DNA from: an uncultured Muribaculaceae bacterium
Lineage (GTDB): Bacteria; Bacteroidota; Bacteroidia; Bacteroidales; Muribaculaceae
Direction of reading: 5' to 3'
DNA: 64,000 nucleotides
Assembly (NCBI GenBank): GCA_904501735.1
Contig: CAJGBY010000007.1
Span: forward strand, 1 to 64,000
Below, piece after piece: positions 26,887-36,783 of this stretch. The notes beneath the pieces were generated by a model. That model was not told the DNA's origin. It did no database searches and saw only the letters and a program-made list of their open reading frames with translations. Numbering within the stretch: position 1 is the first letter of the stretch; every line of letters begins with the position of its first letter. Both the position numbers and the translations under genes were made by a program.

Positions 26887-28071
26887 ATGGAATACAAAAA
26901 AATAATACTTAAACGAGGTAAAGAAGATTCTCTTAAACGCTTCCACCCTTGGGTGTTCTCTGGTGCTATTGATAGTTGGGACGACACTATTGAAGAAGGC
27001 GATCTTGTGAGTGTATATTCACACGACGGAAAACACATCGGTAACGGACATTTCCAAGTTGGTAGCATTAGTGTACGCATCTTGACCTTTAGTAACGAAG
27101 AAATCAACGAATCATTCTTCTCTGAACGTCTACAAGCTGCGTTAGAACTTCGCAAATCACTTGACCTACTTCGCGACGATAACACATCATTCCGTCTTGT
27201 TCATGGCGAAGGAGACTTTTTACCAGGTCTTGTTATTGATATTTATGGCAACACTGCTGTTGTACAAGCTCACTCTCCAGGTATGCACTTTGCACGCAAT
27301 TTAATTGCTAACGCTCTTGTAAACATGCCAAGCAAACTTGTTGAGAATGTATATTACAAATCAGAAACAACTTTACCATTCAAAGCTCAACTTGATGCTC
27401 AAAACGACTATATTATCGGTTCTTACAACACTAATATAGCTATCGAGAACGGATTGAAATTTCATGTCGATTGGTTAAAGGGACAAAAGACTGGATTCTT
27501 CGTTGACCAACGCGAAAATCGTTCACTTCTCGAAAAATATTCTAATGGCCGAAATGTGCTAAATATGTTCTGCTACACAGGTGGCTTCTCATTCTATGCT
27601 ATGCGAGGCAATGCTAACCTTGTACATTCAGTTGACAGTTCATCTAAAGCCATTCAGCTCACAAATGAGAATGTAACTTTGAATTTCCCTGGCGATAATC
27701 GTCACCAAGCATTTGCCGAAGATGCGTTTAAGTTTCTTACGGATATGAAGAAAGACGAATATGACTTGATTATTCTCGACCCACCTGCATTTGCTAAACA
27801 TAAGAGTGCTCTTAAAAATGCTCTTATTGGTTATCGCAAAATCAATGCGAAAGCATTCGAAAAGATTAAGAGTGGTGGTATTCTATTCACTTTCTCTTGC
27901 TCTCAAGCAGTCAATAAAGAACAATTCCGACTTGCTGTTTTCAGTGCAGCGGCTCAATCGGGTCGCAAAGTACGCATTTTGCATCAACTCACTCAACCTG
28001 CCGACCACCCTATCAACATCTATCACCCTGAAGGTGAATATTTGAAAGGATTGGTACTATATGTTGAATAA
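26887..28071 (+). CDS. Class I rRNA methyltransferase, RlmI-like
   Basis: SAM-dependent methyltransferase predicted to form m5C on 23S rRNA (RlmI acts on C1962 in E. coli). The 394 residues have an N-terminal PUA-like domain (1-75, LKRGKEDSLKRFHPWVFSGAI), an EEHEAD-like middle, and a Rossmann methyltransferase core: TGFFVDQRENR, VLNMFCYTGGFSFYA (SAM-binding), and catalytic-loop DLIILDPPAFAKHK. The late SCSQAV matches the RlmI-type Cys. It is co-directional and tightly spaced with rseP. Confidence 0.9.
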   Translation: MEYKKIILKRGKEDSLKRFHPWVFSGAIDSWDDTIEEGDLVSVYSHDGKHIGNGHFQVGSISVRILTFSNEEINESFFSERLQAALELRKSLDLLRDDNTSFRLVHGEGDFLPGLVIDIYGNTAVVQAHSPGMHFARNLIANALVNMPSKLVENVYYKSETTLPFKAQLDAQNDYIIGSYNTNIAIENGLKFHVDWLKGQKTGFFVDQRENRSLLEKYSNGRNVLNMFCYTGGFSFYAMRGNANLVHSVDSSSKAIQLTNENVTLNFPGDNRHQAFAEDAFKFLTDMKKDEYDLIILDPPAFAKHKSALKNALIGYRKINAKAFEKIKSGGILFTFSCSQAVNKEQFRLAVFSAAAQSGRKVRILHQLTQPADHPINIYHPEGEYLKGLVLYVE

Positions 28072-28092
28072 CATTTAAAAACTTAATAGAAT

Positions 28093-30123
28093 ATGAACAA
28101 ATTTCTAATTTCAGTTGCATCTATGGCAATTCTAACTACGAGCTGCACAAATACAGCTCAAAAAGCATCTGATTTTGATTACAATGTTGACCGTTTCGCC
28201 GACATTGAGGTGCTTCGTTACAAAGTTCCTGGTTTTGAAGATCTTTCTTTAAACCAAAAGAAACTTATTTATTTCTTGAATGAAGCAGCTCTTCAAGGAC
28301 GCGACATTCTTTTCGACCAAAATGGCAAGTACAATCTTGTTATTCGTCAAACTCTTGAAGCTGTTTACACCAACTTCAATGGCGACAAAGAAAGCGCAGA
28401 ATTCAAAGCTTTTGAAAAATATTTGAAGCAAGTATGGTTTGGTAATGGTATTCACCACCACTATTCTATGGATAAGTTCGTGCCTGAATTCTCTGCCGAA
28501 TTCTTTGCAGAACAAGTAAAGGCTCTACCAACTGAAGCATTACCTCTTGCTGAAGGTCAAAGTGCTGACGAACTTGTTGCTACTCTTAGCCCAGTTATCT
28601 TCGATCCTGCTGTAATGGCTAAGCGCGTCAACCAAGCTCAAGGACAAGACCTTATTTTGACTTCAGCTAACAACCTATATGAAGGTATCACACAACAAGA
28701 AGTAGAAGCTTACTACAACAAGCTTAAAGATCCTAAGGACCAAACTCCTATTTCTTATGGTCTTAACACTAAACTTGTGAAAATCGATGGTAAAGTTGTT
28801 GAACTTCCCTACAAAGCTGGTGGATTGTACGGCGAAGCTATCGAAAAAATCGTTTACTGGTTGAAGAAGGCTGAAGAAGTGGCTGAAAACGATGCTCAAA
28901 AGGCTCACATTGGCAAACTTATCAGTTTCTATGAAACTGGCGATTTGAAAACATTCGACGAATATTCAATCCTTTGGGCTCAAGACACCATTTCTCAAGT
29001 TGACTTTGTCAATGGCTTTATCGAATCTTATGGCGACCCTCTTGGTATGAAGGGTGCATGGGAATCTCTTGTAAACTTCAAGAACATGGAGGCATCTAAT
29101 CGCACTGAGCTTATCAGCGAAAATGCACAATGGTTTGAAGACAATTCTCCAGTTGATAAGAAATTCAAAAAAGAAACTGTTAAGGGAGTTTCAGCTAAAG
29201 TTATCACAGCAGCTATCCTTGCTGGTGACTGTTACCCATCAACTCCTATCGGTATCAACTTGCCTAATGCTAACTGGATTCGTGCCGACTATGGCTCTAA
29301 ATCAGTTACTATCGAAAACATTACCGATGCTTACGATGAAGCTGCAATGGGTAATGGTTTCAACCAAGAATTCGCTTACTCTGATGTAGAAATCGAAAGT
29401 ATGAACAAATACTTGTCTATGACCGACAAGCTACACACCGACCTTCACGAATGTCTTGGTCACGGTTCAGGTAAGCTTCTTCCTGGTGTTGACCCTGATG
29501 CACTTAAGGCTTACGGTTCTACACTTGAAGAAACTCGTGCCGACCTATTTGCTCTATACTATCTTGCCGACAACAAACTTATTGAACTTGGCATCCTTGA
29601 CAATCCTGAAGCTTACAAGTCAGAATATTACAAGTATATCCTAAATGGTCTTATGACTCAATTGACTCGCATAGAGCCAGGAAAAGATGTAGAAGAATCT
29701 CACATGCGCAACCGCAAACTTATCGCTGAATGGGCCTACAAGCATGGTAAAGATGACAATGTTATCGAATATGTTAAGCGTGATGGCAAAACATTCTTGA
29801 AAGTTAACGATTACGAAAAACTTCGTGAATTATTTGGTAAATTGCTTGCCGAAATTCAACGCATCAAGAGTGAAGGCGACTATGAAGCTGGTATGAAACT
29901 TGTAGAAGAATATGCTGTAAAAGTAGATCCAGAAATTCACAATGAAATTCTTGAACGCTATGCTAAACTAAACATTGCACCTTATAAAGGCTTTGTTAAT
30001 CCAATTTACACAGCTGTTACCGATGAAAACGGAAACATCACTGATGTTAAGATTGAATACAACGAAAACTATGTAGACCAAATGTTGCGTTACTCTCGCG
30101 ACTACTCGCCTCTAACTAAATAA
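28093..30123 (+). CDS. Dipeptidyl peptidase III (M49), lipoprotein
   Basis: Zinc exopeptidase releasing dipeptides from peptide N-termini. The 676 residues open with a signal ending TTSC (Cys18), suggesting lipid anchoring, unlike cytosolic eukaryotic DPP III. The catalytic motif HECLGH (in LHTDLHECLGHGSGK) is the HEXXGH form with the second zinc-ligand motif EETRAD about 50 residues on. Codon bias is strong, indicating abundant expression. It lies 21 bases after the methyltransferase gene and is followed by a clear terminator. Confidence 0.95.
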   Translation: MNKFLISVASMAILTTSCTNTAQKASDFDYNVDRFADIEVLRYKVPGFEDLSLNQKKLIYFLNEAALQGRDILFDQNGKYNLVIRQTLEAVYTNFNGDKESAEFKAFEKYLKQVWFGNGIHHHYSMDKFVPEFSAEFFAEQVKALPTEALPLAEGQSADELVATLSPVIFDPAVMAKRVNQAQGQDLILTSANNLYEGITQQEVEAYYNKLKDPKDQTPISYGLNTKLVKIDGKVVELPYKAGGLYGEAIEKIVYWLKKAEEVAENDAQKAHIGKLISFYETGDLKTFDEYSILWAQDTISQVDFVNGFIESYGDPLGMKGAWESLVNFKNMEASNRTELISENAQWFEDNSPVDKKFKKETVKGVSAKVITAAILAGDCYPSTPIGINLPNANWIRADYGSKSVTIENITDAYDEAAMGNGFNQEFAYSDVEIESMNKYLSMTDKLHTDLHECLGHGSGKLLPGVDPDALKAYGSTLEETRADLFALYYLADNKLIELGILDNPEAYKSEYYKYILNGLMTQLTRIEPGKDVEESHMRNRKLIAEWAYKHGKDDNVIEYVKRDGKTFLKVNDYEKLRELFGKLLAEIQRIKSEGDYEAGMKLVEEYAVKVDPEIHNEILERYAKLNIAPYKGFVNPIYTAVTDENGNITDVKIEYNENYVDQMLRYSRDYSPLTK

Positions 30124-30146
30124 GCAAGTTTAGTCTTATTATAATG

Positions 30147-30188
30147 CTGTTGCAAAGATAATTTTCATTATTTTTGCAACAGTTTTTT
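30147..30188 (+). terminator. Terminator after the DPP III gene, overlapping a -7 element
   Basis: A 10-bp perfect inverted repeat (CTGTTGCAAA at 30147-30156, TTTGCAACAG at 30173-30182) is followed by six Ts. The second arm contains TATTTTTG (30169-30176), a TAnnTTTG match that may start transcription of the next gene 26 bases downstream. Confidence 0.85.
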
Positions 30189-30201
30189 ATTTTTACGAAT
30201 T

Positions 30202-30756
30202 ATGCAAAACAACTCACACGAAATAGCGCGACAAATTCGACAACAATTCTTCGTTTTTCGTAACGGATTACTTGCCGACAATCTCCGCAACTCTGGCGAC
30301 TGTCACAAAATGATTTTTGGGCTTAATCTTATTCAAATAGTTGACATAGCAAAACTATTTAACAAAGATGAATTAGTTGCTACCGAGCTTTGGAAAAGTA
30401 AAGACACTCGCGAATGTAGGCTTATTGCCCCTATGCTATATCCTACCGAATCATTCAGCGAAGATATCGCAATGCAATGGATTTCGGAAATTGAGAACCA
30501 TGAAATCGCCGACAACCTTTGCCACAAGCTACTGCGAAACACATCTTTTGCAGCTCAACTATGCAACAAACTAACCATGGGCAACGAAATAGAACAATAT
30601 GTTAGCATGAGATTGGCAACTAACCTTCTTATCATTAATAAAGCTATCGATATTGACACATTAAAACTCTTTGCTGAATCACAATTAAGCAGTAAAAGTA
30701 TTCATACCTTATCTGTTGCAAAGGGTCTCCTTGAAGCGATTTCCGATTTAGAGTAA
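30202..30756 (+). CDS. AlkD-like HEAT-repeat protein (DNA alkylation repair family)
   Basis: A 184-residue all-helical protein resembling bacterial DNA alkylation repair proteins of the AlkD superfamily, which remove or sense N3/N7-alkylated purines. Family-like signatures are LWKSKDTRECRLIAPML (helix with the conserved Trp and Arg) and MQWISEIENHEIADNLCHKLL. It is shorter than AlkD (about 230 residues), lacking the last repeats, so activity is uncertain. It appears monocistronic, between two terminator/promoter signals. Confidence 0.65.
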   Translation: MQNNSHEIARQIRQQFFVFRNGLLADNLRNSGDCHKMIFGLNLIQIVDIAKLFNKDELVATELWKSKDTRECRLIAPMLYPTESFSEDIAMQWISEIENHEIADNLCHKLLRNTSFAAQLCNKLTMGNEIEQYVSMRLATNLLIINKAIDIDTLKLFAESQLSSKSIHTLSVAKGLLEAISDLE

Positions 30757-30880
30757 AAATTCGCTACAAGCACTTAATATTCAATTTATTATAATCTAAA
30801 TGTTATTTTTATTCAATTTTATTCATTTTGAATACACAAATAATAATCACCATTTGCATGTTTTTTTTCATTAAAATTGA

Positions 30881-30910
30881 TTGATAATTGATTTAAAAAC
30901 ATTAAATTTG
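30881..30910 (+). promoter_or_regulatory. Promoter of serC-serA
   Basis: TTG (30881-30883), 19 bases and TAAATTTG (30903-30910) match the Bacteroidota promoter precisely. Transcription should begin near 30917, giving a leader of about 27 bases. No leader peptide or attenuator is visible here, in contrast to the pheA operon. Confidence 0.75.
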
Positions 30911-30943
30911 CAATTCAATTAAAAACTTTTTATAATTTAAAAT

Positions 30944-32011
30944 ATGAAGAAGCACAATTTTTATGCTGGTCCGTCTATTTTAAGTGAATATACACTCAAT
31001 AAGACTGCCGAAGCAATTAAAGATTTCGCTGGAACTGGACTTTCAATTCTTGAAATCTCACATCGTAGCAAAGAATTCGTAGCTGTGATGGACGAAGCAG
31101 AACAACTTTTCAAGGAACTTCTTGACATTCCTGAAGGATACAAAGTTATATTCGTAGGTGGCGGAGCAAGCACTCAATTCTGTATGGTGCCTTTCAATAT
31201 GCTTAAAACTAAAGCCGCATATCTTGATACTGGAACTTGGGCTAATAAAGCTATCAAAGAAGCTAAACTTTTCGGTGAAGTTGAAGTCGTAGCTTCATCT
31301 AAAGCCGACAATTATACTTACATTCCTAAAGATTATGTTGTTCCTACCGATGCCGATTATTTCCACATCACTACCAACAACACTATCTATGGTACCGAAA
31401 TTCGCAAGGATCTCGATGTAAATGTGCCATTGATTGCCGATATGTCAAGTGACATTTTCTCTCGTCCTATTGATGTATCTAAGTACGACATAATTTATGG
31501 TGGTGCACAAAAGAACCTTGCTCCTGCAGGTGTTACCTTTGTCATCGTTAAGGAATCTGCTCTTGGACAAGTTGACAGAGTAATTCCTACAATGCTTGAT
31601 TATCGCACTCACGCCGACAAGGGGTCAATGTTCAACACTCCTCCTGTTCTTCCTATTTTCTCAGCAGTTCAAACTCTTCGCTGGTACAAAGAACTTGGTG
31701 GTGTAAAGAAACTTGAAGAAATGGACATCGCTAAGGCTACCAAGCTATACGACGCTATCGATTCAAGCCGTATTTTCGTTGGTACTGCTAATGCTGAGGA
31801 CCGCTCTATTATGAATGTTTGTTTCGTAATGAAGCCTGAATATGCAGAACTTGAAAAAGAATTCAACGAATTTGCAAGTTCTAAGGGCATTATGGGTATT
31901 AAGGGGCATCGCAGTGTTGGTGGTTTCCGTGCATCTCTTTACAACGCACTTCCTGAAGAAAGTGTCGATGTATTGATCGCTGCAATGAAAGAATTTGAAA
32001 AGAATCATTAA
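30944..32011 (+). CDS. serC: Phosphoserine aminotransferase
   Basis: PLP enzyme converting 3-phosphohydroxypyruvate and glutamate to phosphoserine. The 355 residues start KKHNFYAGPSILSE, contain the Schiff-base Lys in YGGAQKNLAPAG, the phosphate-binding region FVGGGASTQFCM, and GHRSVGGFRASLYNA near the C-terminus, all typical of the family. It is followed 28 bases later by serA, forming the first two steps of serine synthesis in one operon. Confidence 0.96.
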   Translation: MKKHNFYAGPSILSEYTLNKTAEAIKDFAGTGLSILEISHRSKEFVAVMDEAEQLFKELLDIPEGYKVIFVGGGASTQFCMVPFNMLKTKAAYLDTGTWANKAIKEAKLFGEVEVVASSKADNYTYIPKDYVVPTDADYFHITTNNTIYGTEIRKDLDVNVPLIADMSSDIFSRPIDVSKYDIIYGGAQKNLAPAGVTFVIVKESALGQVDRVIPTMLDYRTHADKGSMFNTPPVLPIFSAVQTLRWYKELGGVKKLEEMDIAKATKLYDAIDSSRIFVGTANAEDRSIMNVCFVMKPEYAELEKEFNEFASSKGIMGIKGHRSVGGFRASLYNALPEESVDVLIAAMKEFEKNH

Positions 32012-32039
32012 TCACTTTATAATAATCTATAAAAACGAC

Positions 32040-32957
32040 ATGAAAGTATTAGTAGCAACCGAAAAGCCTTTCGCAGCCGAAGCAGTCAACGGCATTAAAG
32101 AAGTGATTGATGCTGCAGGTCACACTCTTGTCCTACTTGAAAAAGGCACCAAAGAAGACCTCATCAAGGCTGTTGCCGATGTTGAAGGACTTATCGTTCG
32201 TAGCGACATTGTCGACAAAGAAGTACTTGATGCTGCAAAGCAACTAAAAGTTGTTGTACGCGCTGGTGCTGGTTACGACAACATCGACCTTGCTGAAGCT
32301 ACAGCAAAAGGCGTGTGCGTAATGAACACTCCAGGCCAAAACTCTAACGCCGTTGCCGAACTTGTATTCGGTATGGCTATCATGATGATTCGCAACAGCT
32401 ACAATGGCAAGGCAGGTACTGAGCTAAAAGAAAAATCACTTGGTATTCACGCCTATGGTCAAGTAGGTCGCAATGTAGCACGCATCGCCAAGGGTTTTGA
32501 TATGACAGTCACTGCGCTCGATCCATTTGTGAAAGACGAGGCTATGATTGCCGAAGGTGTAACACCTATGCACTCAGTTGAAGAGCTTTATAGCAACAAC
32601 CAATTTGTGTCTCTTCACATTCCTGCCACTCCACAAACCAAGCAATCAGTCAACAAAGAATTGATTTGCAAACTTCCTAAGAATGGTGTTCTTATCAACA
32701 CTGCGCGCAAGGAAGTTATCGACGAAGCAGGTCTTGTTGAAGCACTTGAAGCACGCCCTGACATTCGCTATGTGGCCGATGTTAAGCCTGACAATGCCGA
32801 TGAGCTAATTGCTAAGTTTGGTGATCGCGTATTCTTCACACCTAAGAAGATGGGCGCACAAACAGCCGAAGCCAACATCAAAGCAGGTATCGCAGCTGCC
32901 GAACAAGTTGTAGCACACCTTCGCGATGGTTGGAATCGCTTCCAAGTAAACAAGTAA
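32040..32957 (+). CDS. serA: D-3-phosphoglycerate dehydrogenase (short, ACT-less)
   Basis: NAD-dependent oxidation of 3-phosphoglycerate, the committing step of serine synthesis. The 305 residues lack the C-terminal ACT regulatory domain of E. coli SerA. Visible are VVRAGAGYDNID, the nucleotide-binding region IHAYGQVGRNVARIA, the active-site Arg in INTARKEVIDE, and TPKKMGAQTAEAN, where the usual catalytic His is replaced by Lys (about residue 269). This Lys form is known from Entamoeba histolytica and Bacteroides-type enzymes. I chose ATG at 32040; the longer frame overlaps the serC end. Confidence 0.93.
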   Translation: MKVLVATEKPFAAEAVNGIKEVIDAAGHTLVLLEKGTKEDLIKAVADVEGLIVRSDIVDKEVLDAAKQLKVVVRAGAGYDNIDLAEATAKGVCVMNTPGQNSNAVAELVFGMAIMMIRNSYNGKAGTELKEKSLGIHAYGQVGRNVARIAKGFDMTVTALDPFVKDEAMIAEGVTPMHSVEELYSNNQFVSLHIPATPQTKQSVNKELICKLPKNGVLINTARKEVIDEAGLVEALEARPDIRYVADVKPDNADELIAKFGDRVFFTPKKMGAQTAEANIKAGIAAAEQVVAHLRDGWNRFQVNK

Positions 32958-32975
32958 AGAAACATTTATACAAGC

Positions 32976-33009
32976 AAAAAAGAGCGACTTATTAGGTCGC
33001 TCTTTTTTC
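32976..33009. terminator. Bidirectional terminator between serA and the P1 peptidase gene
   Basis: GAGCGAC (32982-32988) and GTCGCTC (32996-33002) form a stem extended by flanking A and T runs, so it can end transcripts from both strands. It serves the convergent serA and P1 peptidase genes. Confidence 0.85.
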
Positions 33010-33027
33010 GTTATTTATGTAATATCA

Positions 33028-34158
33028 TTATCTATTTCTTAGCAGCTCAAGAACTTTCTCTTTGGGAAGCGATTCTACTTTTGATCCACGATAACCTTCC
33101 ATTGTTTCTGCCATAAACATCGAGTTCCACAAAGCTTCTGCTGTGGCTTCTATTGTAGCGCAGAACAATGACGACATTCTATCGTTTGATAGCACCTTAA
33201 TGTTGTGTATCGGCTCATTATCCTTTACCAAATTTGACTCAGCCACCGACATTGCAATCACATAGTCGCCACTTCCATTTGATGCTATACCACCTGTTTT
33301 TGCAAGTCCCATCATAGCTCGCATGGCCAATCTTTCAAGATTTCTTGAATCAAGTGGAGCATCAGTTACAACAACCATCATGCATGAACCATCTACATTC
33401 TCAGTCTTCTTCACATGATTGCGAAAATCATATTGATTCAACTTTCTACCCACTTGCACTCCGTCAATCTCAAGCACACCACCGTAATTACTCTGTACAA
33501 GCACACCAATAGTATAACCACCCAACGATGCAGGCAACACTCTTGACGATGTACCTATACCACCCTTATATCCGAAGCATATTGTTCCCGTACCAGCGCC
33601 TACATTGCCTTGCTCAACCACTCCACTATCGGCTTTAGCTATTGCTTCCATCACCATTTCGGGAGTTACATGCATTTGAGTTATTTTATTCAGTTTACCA
33701 TCGTTAGTTTCCCCTACTACAGCATTAACCGAACGCACATTCTCATTTCCTTTTTGAGCAAGTGTATATCTCACCACACCCTCTATACCAGCTGCCACAC
33801 TCAGCGTGTTTGTTAGCACAACAGGAGTTTCTATATTACCAAGTTCTTTCACTTGAGTATATCCTGCAAGTTTCCCAAATCCATTACCAATATAGATTGC
33901 TGCAGGCACTTTATTCCTAAAGATATTACCCGAGTGAGGCACAATAGCTGTTACACCAGTTCTTATGCTATCGCCTTCAATACAGGTTAGTTGTCCCACC
34001 TTTACTCCTTTCACATCGGTTATTGCATTGTTTTTCCCTGTATCAAATATTCCTATCGGGAAACCACATTCTCTTAATGTCTTTTGTGCACTTATAGTGA
34101 CGCAATTAGCACTTAACAATAAGCCCACAACTGCTGCTTTATATATCAACCATTTCAT
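33028..34158 (-). CDS. P1 family (DmpA-like) aminopeptidase
   Basis: Ntn-type hydrolase of family S58, related to L-aminopeptidase D-Ala-esterase DmpA and beta-peptidyl aminopeptidases. The 376 residues have a signal peptide (1-24, ending ISAQ), so it is exported. The self-cleavage/nucleophile site should be the Ser/Thr cluster in GYKGGIGTSSR (about 200-210), preceded by GNVGAGTGTICFG, with the substrate motif ITDVKGVKVGQ near the N-terminus. It follows the DUF5686 gene by 42 bases and may share its transcript. Confidence 0.9.
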   Translation of the reverse strand: MKWLIYKAAVVGLLLSANCVTISAQKTLRECGFPIGIFDTGKNNAITDVKGVKVGQLTCIEGDSIRTGVTAIVPHSGNIFRNKVPAAIYIGNGFGKLAGYTQVKELGNIETPVVLTNTLSVAAGIEGVVRYTLAQKGNENVRSVNAVVGETNDGKLNKITQMHVTPEMVMEAIAKADSGVVEQGNVGAGTGTICFGYKGGIGTSSRVLPASLGGYTIGVLVQSNYGGVLEIDGVQVGRKLNQYDFRNHVKKTENVDGSCMMVVVTDAPLDSRNLERLAMRAMMGLAKTGGIASNGSGDYVIAMSVAESNLVKDNEPIHNIKVLSNDRMSSLFCATIEATAEALWNSMFMAETMEGYRGSKVESLPKEKVLELLRNR

Positions 34159-34200
34159 TTTCTAAATATTTTCTTTATCTTATTATTTCTATCTCTTTCA

Positions 34201-36765
34201 TCAGAAAGTGAAGTGCAATTGAACTCGTAAACCACTTTTGTCCACTCCTGGCGTGTCACGATAGGTCAATCGCCACACATAATCTAATCGCAAAATTGTA
34301 AATATGTTATCAATACCCACACCTACTTCCATATAAGGGCTCTTCCCCATTGGTTTGCAAAGAGTATTCTCAGGGAAACGGAATAAGTTATTATTCAGTT
34401 CTGGATTGTTCTTATCGCTAAGCTTTCCGTAAAGACCTCTGAACGAGAAAACCTCACGCAATTTCAATTGCTTTAGCAAAGGAATACGATTAAATATTGC
34501 GCCATTTGCCCAATAAGTTAAATCCCACGACACGAATTGGTCGTTAGCAAACTCAAAAGCATTCATGAGCGCATACGATTCGGGCTGAATAGTATACGAC
34601 AAATTGGCGTTAGGAATGAGCAAATCAGGATAATCTACTTCACTCCATACTTTTCCGGCTTTTAAAATTATATCAGTATATCCAAATGCCGAGAACCAAA
34701 ATCTTTTCTGAGCACTAAATTCTGTCTTATTTATCGTATTTCTACTGCCTAAAAATCCCTTTGGCGCATATGTTTGCGTTAGAGCAAAAATTGGCGCATC
34801 AAGATTAATTGGGATACGATTATTCTTAGTTTGATAGAACTTTTCTCCTGGTGCATAACGCAAAGTCACATTAAATATAGCTTCATCATAGCTATTGTAT
34901 ACTTTACCCATTCTATCGACAAATGGCAGCCACATTGTTGCTTCTTGCGTGTTGAACTTTAATCCACCAGATACTGAGAAACCTGACTTTGTTTCGAGAG
35001 TATATTGCAAATTGCTTGAACGCAAATAGGTCATTTTATCATTGCGCTGGCGCTTTAATGTCAAAAACACATTATCAGCATTTGTAAACATATATCGCTG
35101 CCCTATTTGATCTACATCGTAGCTATGCGACACTTTTATAGAATGTACAGGAAACTCCAGCGAGTGGTATTTCTTATCATTAAATGAATATTCCAACTCC
35201 GCCTTATATTTCAGTTTCTTATCACCAAATCCATAAGCAACATAACCACGAGCAAACAAGTTTTTATTCAATTTAGCCGTAGTCATACCACCAATTCTTA
35301 ATCGTAGCCCTTCCACTGGGTTACCACTAATTGTGGTATTAATAGGTCCTAAATCAAACTTACTATTTTTTCCATTCGTAGGTATATAACCCGACACCAA
35401 TGCCACTACCACCTTTTCTACCCAATAAAATGCAGGAACTTCTCTCATCCTTTTCAGCATCTTATCCACCGAGCTTTCACTTCGCTTTATTGGTATCAAT
35501 CTATTATCATTCCAAAACTTTTCAGGCATTGACAATGCATTTTCTGCTAAGATTGTACGACCTTCTTTGCCGAAAATTTCAGCACTTTCGGGCTCTTTAA
35601 AATTATGGTCCTTATATTTGGTAATTCTTCGCGCATACATCCCTGGTGCCGATGACATAATACGAAATTCTACCATCAAATCATCTTTAACCTTCAACCT
35701 ACTTCCATCGGCAGCTTTTTCAAAGTCTTGAACCATATAGATATTCTCAACATAATTCAAATTGATCGACTTTGCCACATTCAGTTTCACACGCTTCACA
35801 AACATTGTGCTATCACCAAGTGGAACATATATTCGCCCCGTGAACCCAAATGATTCGGGAGTAAATGGTACAAAACTCAACTCTATACATTGTTCACCAT
35901 CTACAGGTATCGTATCGGTCAAATAATATTTGTAGAAGTCAGTTCCTATATTTGACAATGGACTCACAAACCTATTTTGTAATATTGTAATATCATTATC
36001 ATATATATTCACCTCCCTCAACACATCGTCAAGAAAACGATGAATTCCCTCTTGGTCGAATGATTCATCAATACCCTCACTTTTAAAGCCTTGAATCAAT
36101 TCTTTTTCCGATTTTGGATCTTTTCTATAATACTCAGTTGAAATCTTTTCTTTTACCAATACATTAAGAATTGGTTTACCCGATATTTCAGATGTATCAA
36201 TATAATCATACACAAATGAGAACTTATTCATCGCCGCATCTCTTTCTTCTTCTGGAGAAAAATCATTCAATCCTAAATTCATTTTTGAATGCTTCGAATA
36301 AACATAATAATCATGATTCTTCGGATCATTCTCATTTCTTTTAGATCGCAAGTTCTCCACAAATATCACGGCTGGATTATTTTTCTTTGAATAATCATCC
36401 TTTTGATATTTCACAAAAACCTCTTTCAGAGCAACACCCGTAGGTATTAATTCTATGTTTAGCTTATTAACCTTTCCGCTCTTCACAAACACATCTTTTT
36501 CGCGATAGCCCATCACCGACACTCTTAGACAATTAAAATTGGCCGATGTGGTCATCTCAAACTCACCTTTGTCGTCAGTCAGCAAGCCCTTATCAGTATC
36601 TTTTAGGAAAATAGCAGTATAAGGAACTGGCTTTTTACTAAGCGAATCCCTCACAACACCTTTTATTGTTGTTAGATTAATTGACTGCTGAGAATATGCA
36701 GTCATCGAGAAAACCAACAAAAAAAGTATACTATGTAGCGCTATCGATAGATAATGTTTGAACAT
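34201..36765 (-). CDS. DUF5686 outer-membrane protein with carboxypeptidase-like regulatory domain
   Basis: An 854-residue exported protein. A signal peptide covers about 1-25; a carboxypeptidase-regulatory-like beta sandwich follows (about 33-110, IKGVVRDSLSKKPVPYTAIFL). The rest is the DUF5686 region, whose C-terminal 400 residues show alternating strands ending in aromatic LRVQLHFTF, as in an outer-membrane barrel. Members are large surface proteins of unknown function, not TonB receptors: no plug domain is seen. It probably forms a transcript with the P1 peptidase. Confidence 0.85.
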   Translation of the reverse strand: MFKHYLSIALHSILFLLVFSMTAYSQQSINLTTIKGVVRDSLSKKPVPYTAIFLKDTDKGLLTDDKGEFEMTTSANFNCLRVSVMGYREKDVFVKSGKVNKLNIELIPTGVALKEVFVKYQKDDYSKKNNPAVIFVENLRSKRNENDPKNHDYYVYSKHSKMNLGLNDFSPEEERDAAMNKFSFVYDYIDTSEISGKPILNVLVKEKISTEYYRKDPKSEKELIQGFKSEGIDESFDQEGIHRFLDDVLREVNIYDNDITILQNRFVSPLSNIGTDFYKYYLTDTIPVDGEQCIELSFVPFTPESFGFTGRIYVPLGDSTMFVKRVKLNVAKSINLNYVENIYMVQDFEKAADGSRLKVKDDLMVEFRIMSSAPGMYARRITKYKDHNFKEPESAEIFGKEGRTILAENALSMPEKFWNDNRLIPIKRSESSVDKMLKRMREVPAFYWVEKVVVALVSGYIPTNGKNSKFDLGPINTTISGNPVEGLRLRIGGMTTAKLNKNLFARGYVAYGFGDKKLKYKAELEYSFNDKKYHSLEFPVHSIKVSHSYDVDQIGQRYMFTNADNVFLTLKRQRNDKMTYLRSSNLQYTLETKSGFSVSGGLKFNTQEATMWLPFVDRMGKVYNSYDEAIFNVTLRYAPGEKFYQTKNNRIPINLDAPIFALTQTYAPKGFLGSRNTINKTEFSAQKRFWFSAFGYTDIILKAGKVWSEVDYPDLLIPNANLSYTIQPESYALMNAFEFANDQFVSWDLTYWANGAIFNRIPLLKQLKLREVFSFRGLYGKLSDKNNPELNNNLFRFPENTLCKPMGKSPYMEVGVGIDNIFTILRLDYVWRLTYRDTPGVDKSGLRVQLHFTF

Positions 36766-36783
36766 TTATTTTTAGCTAAAAAC

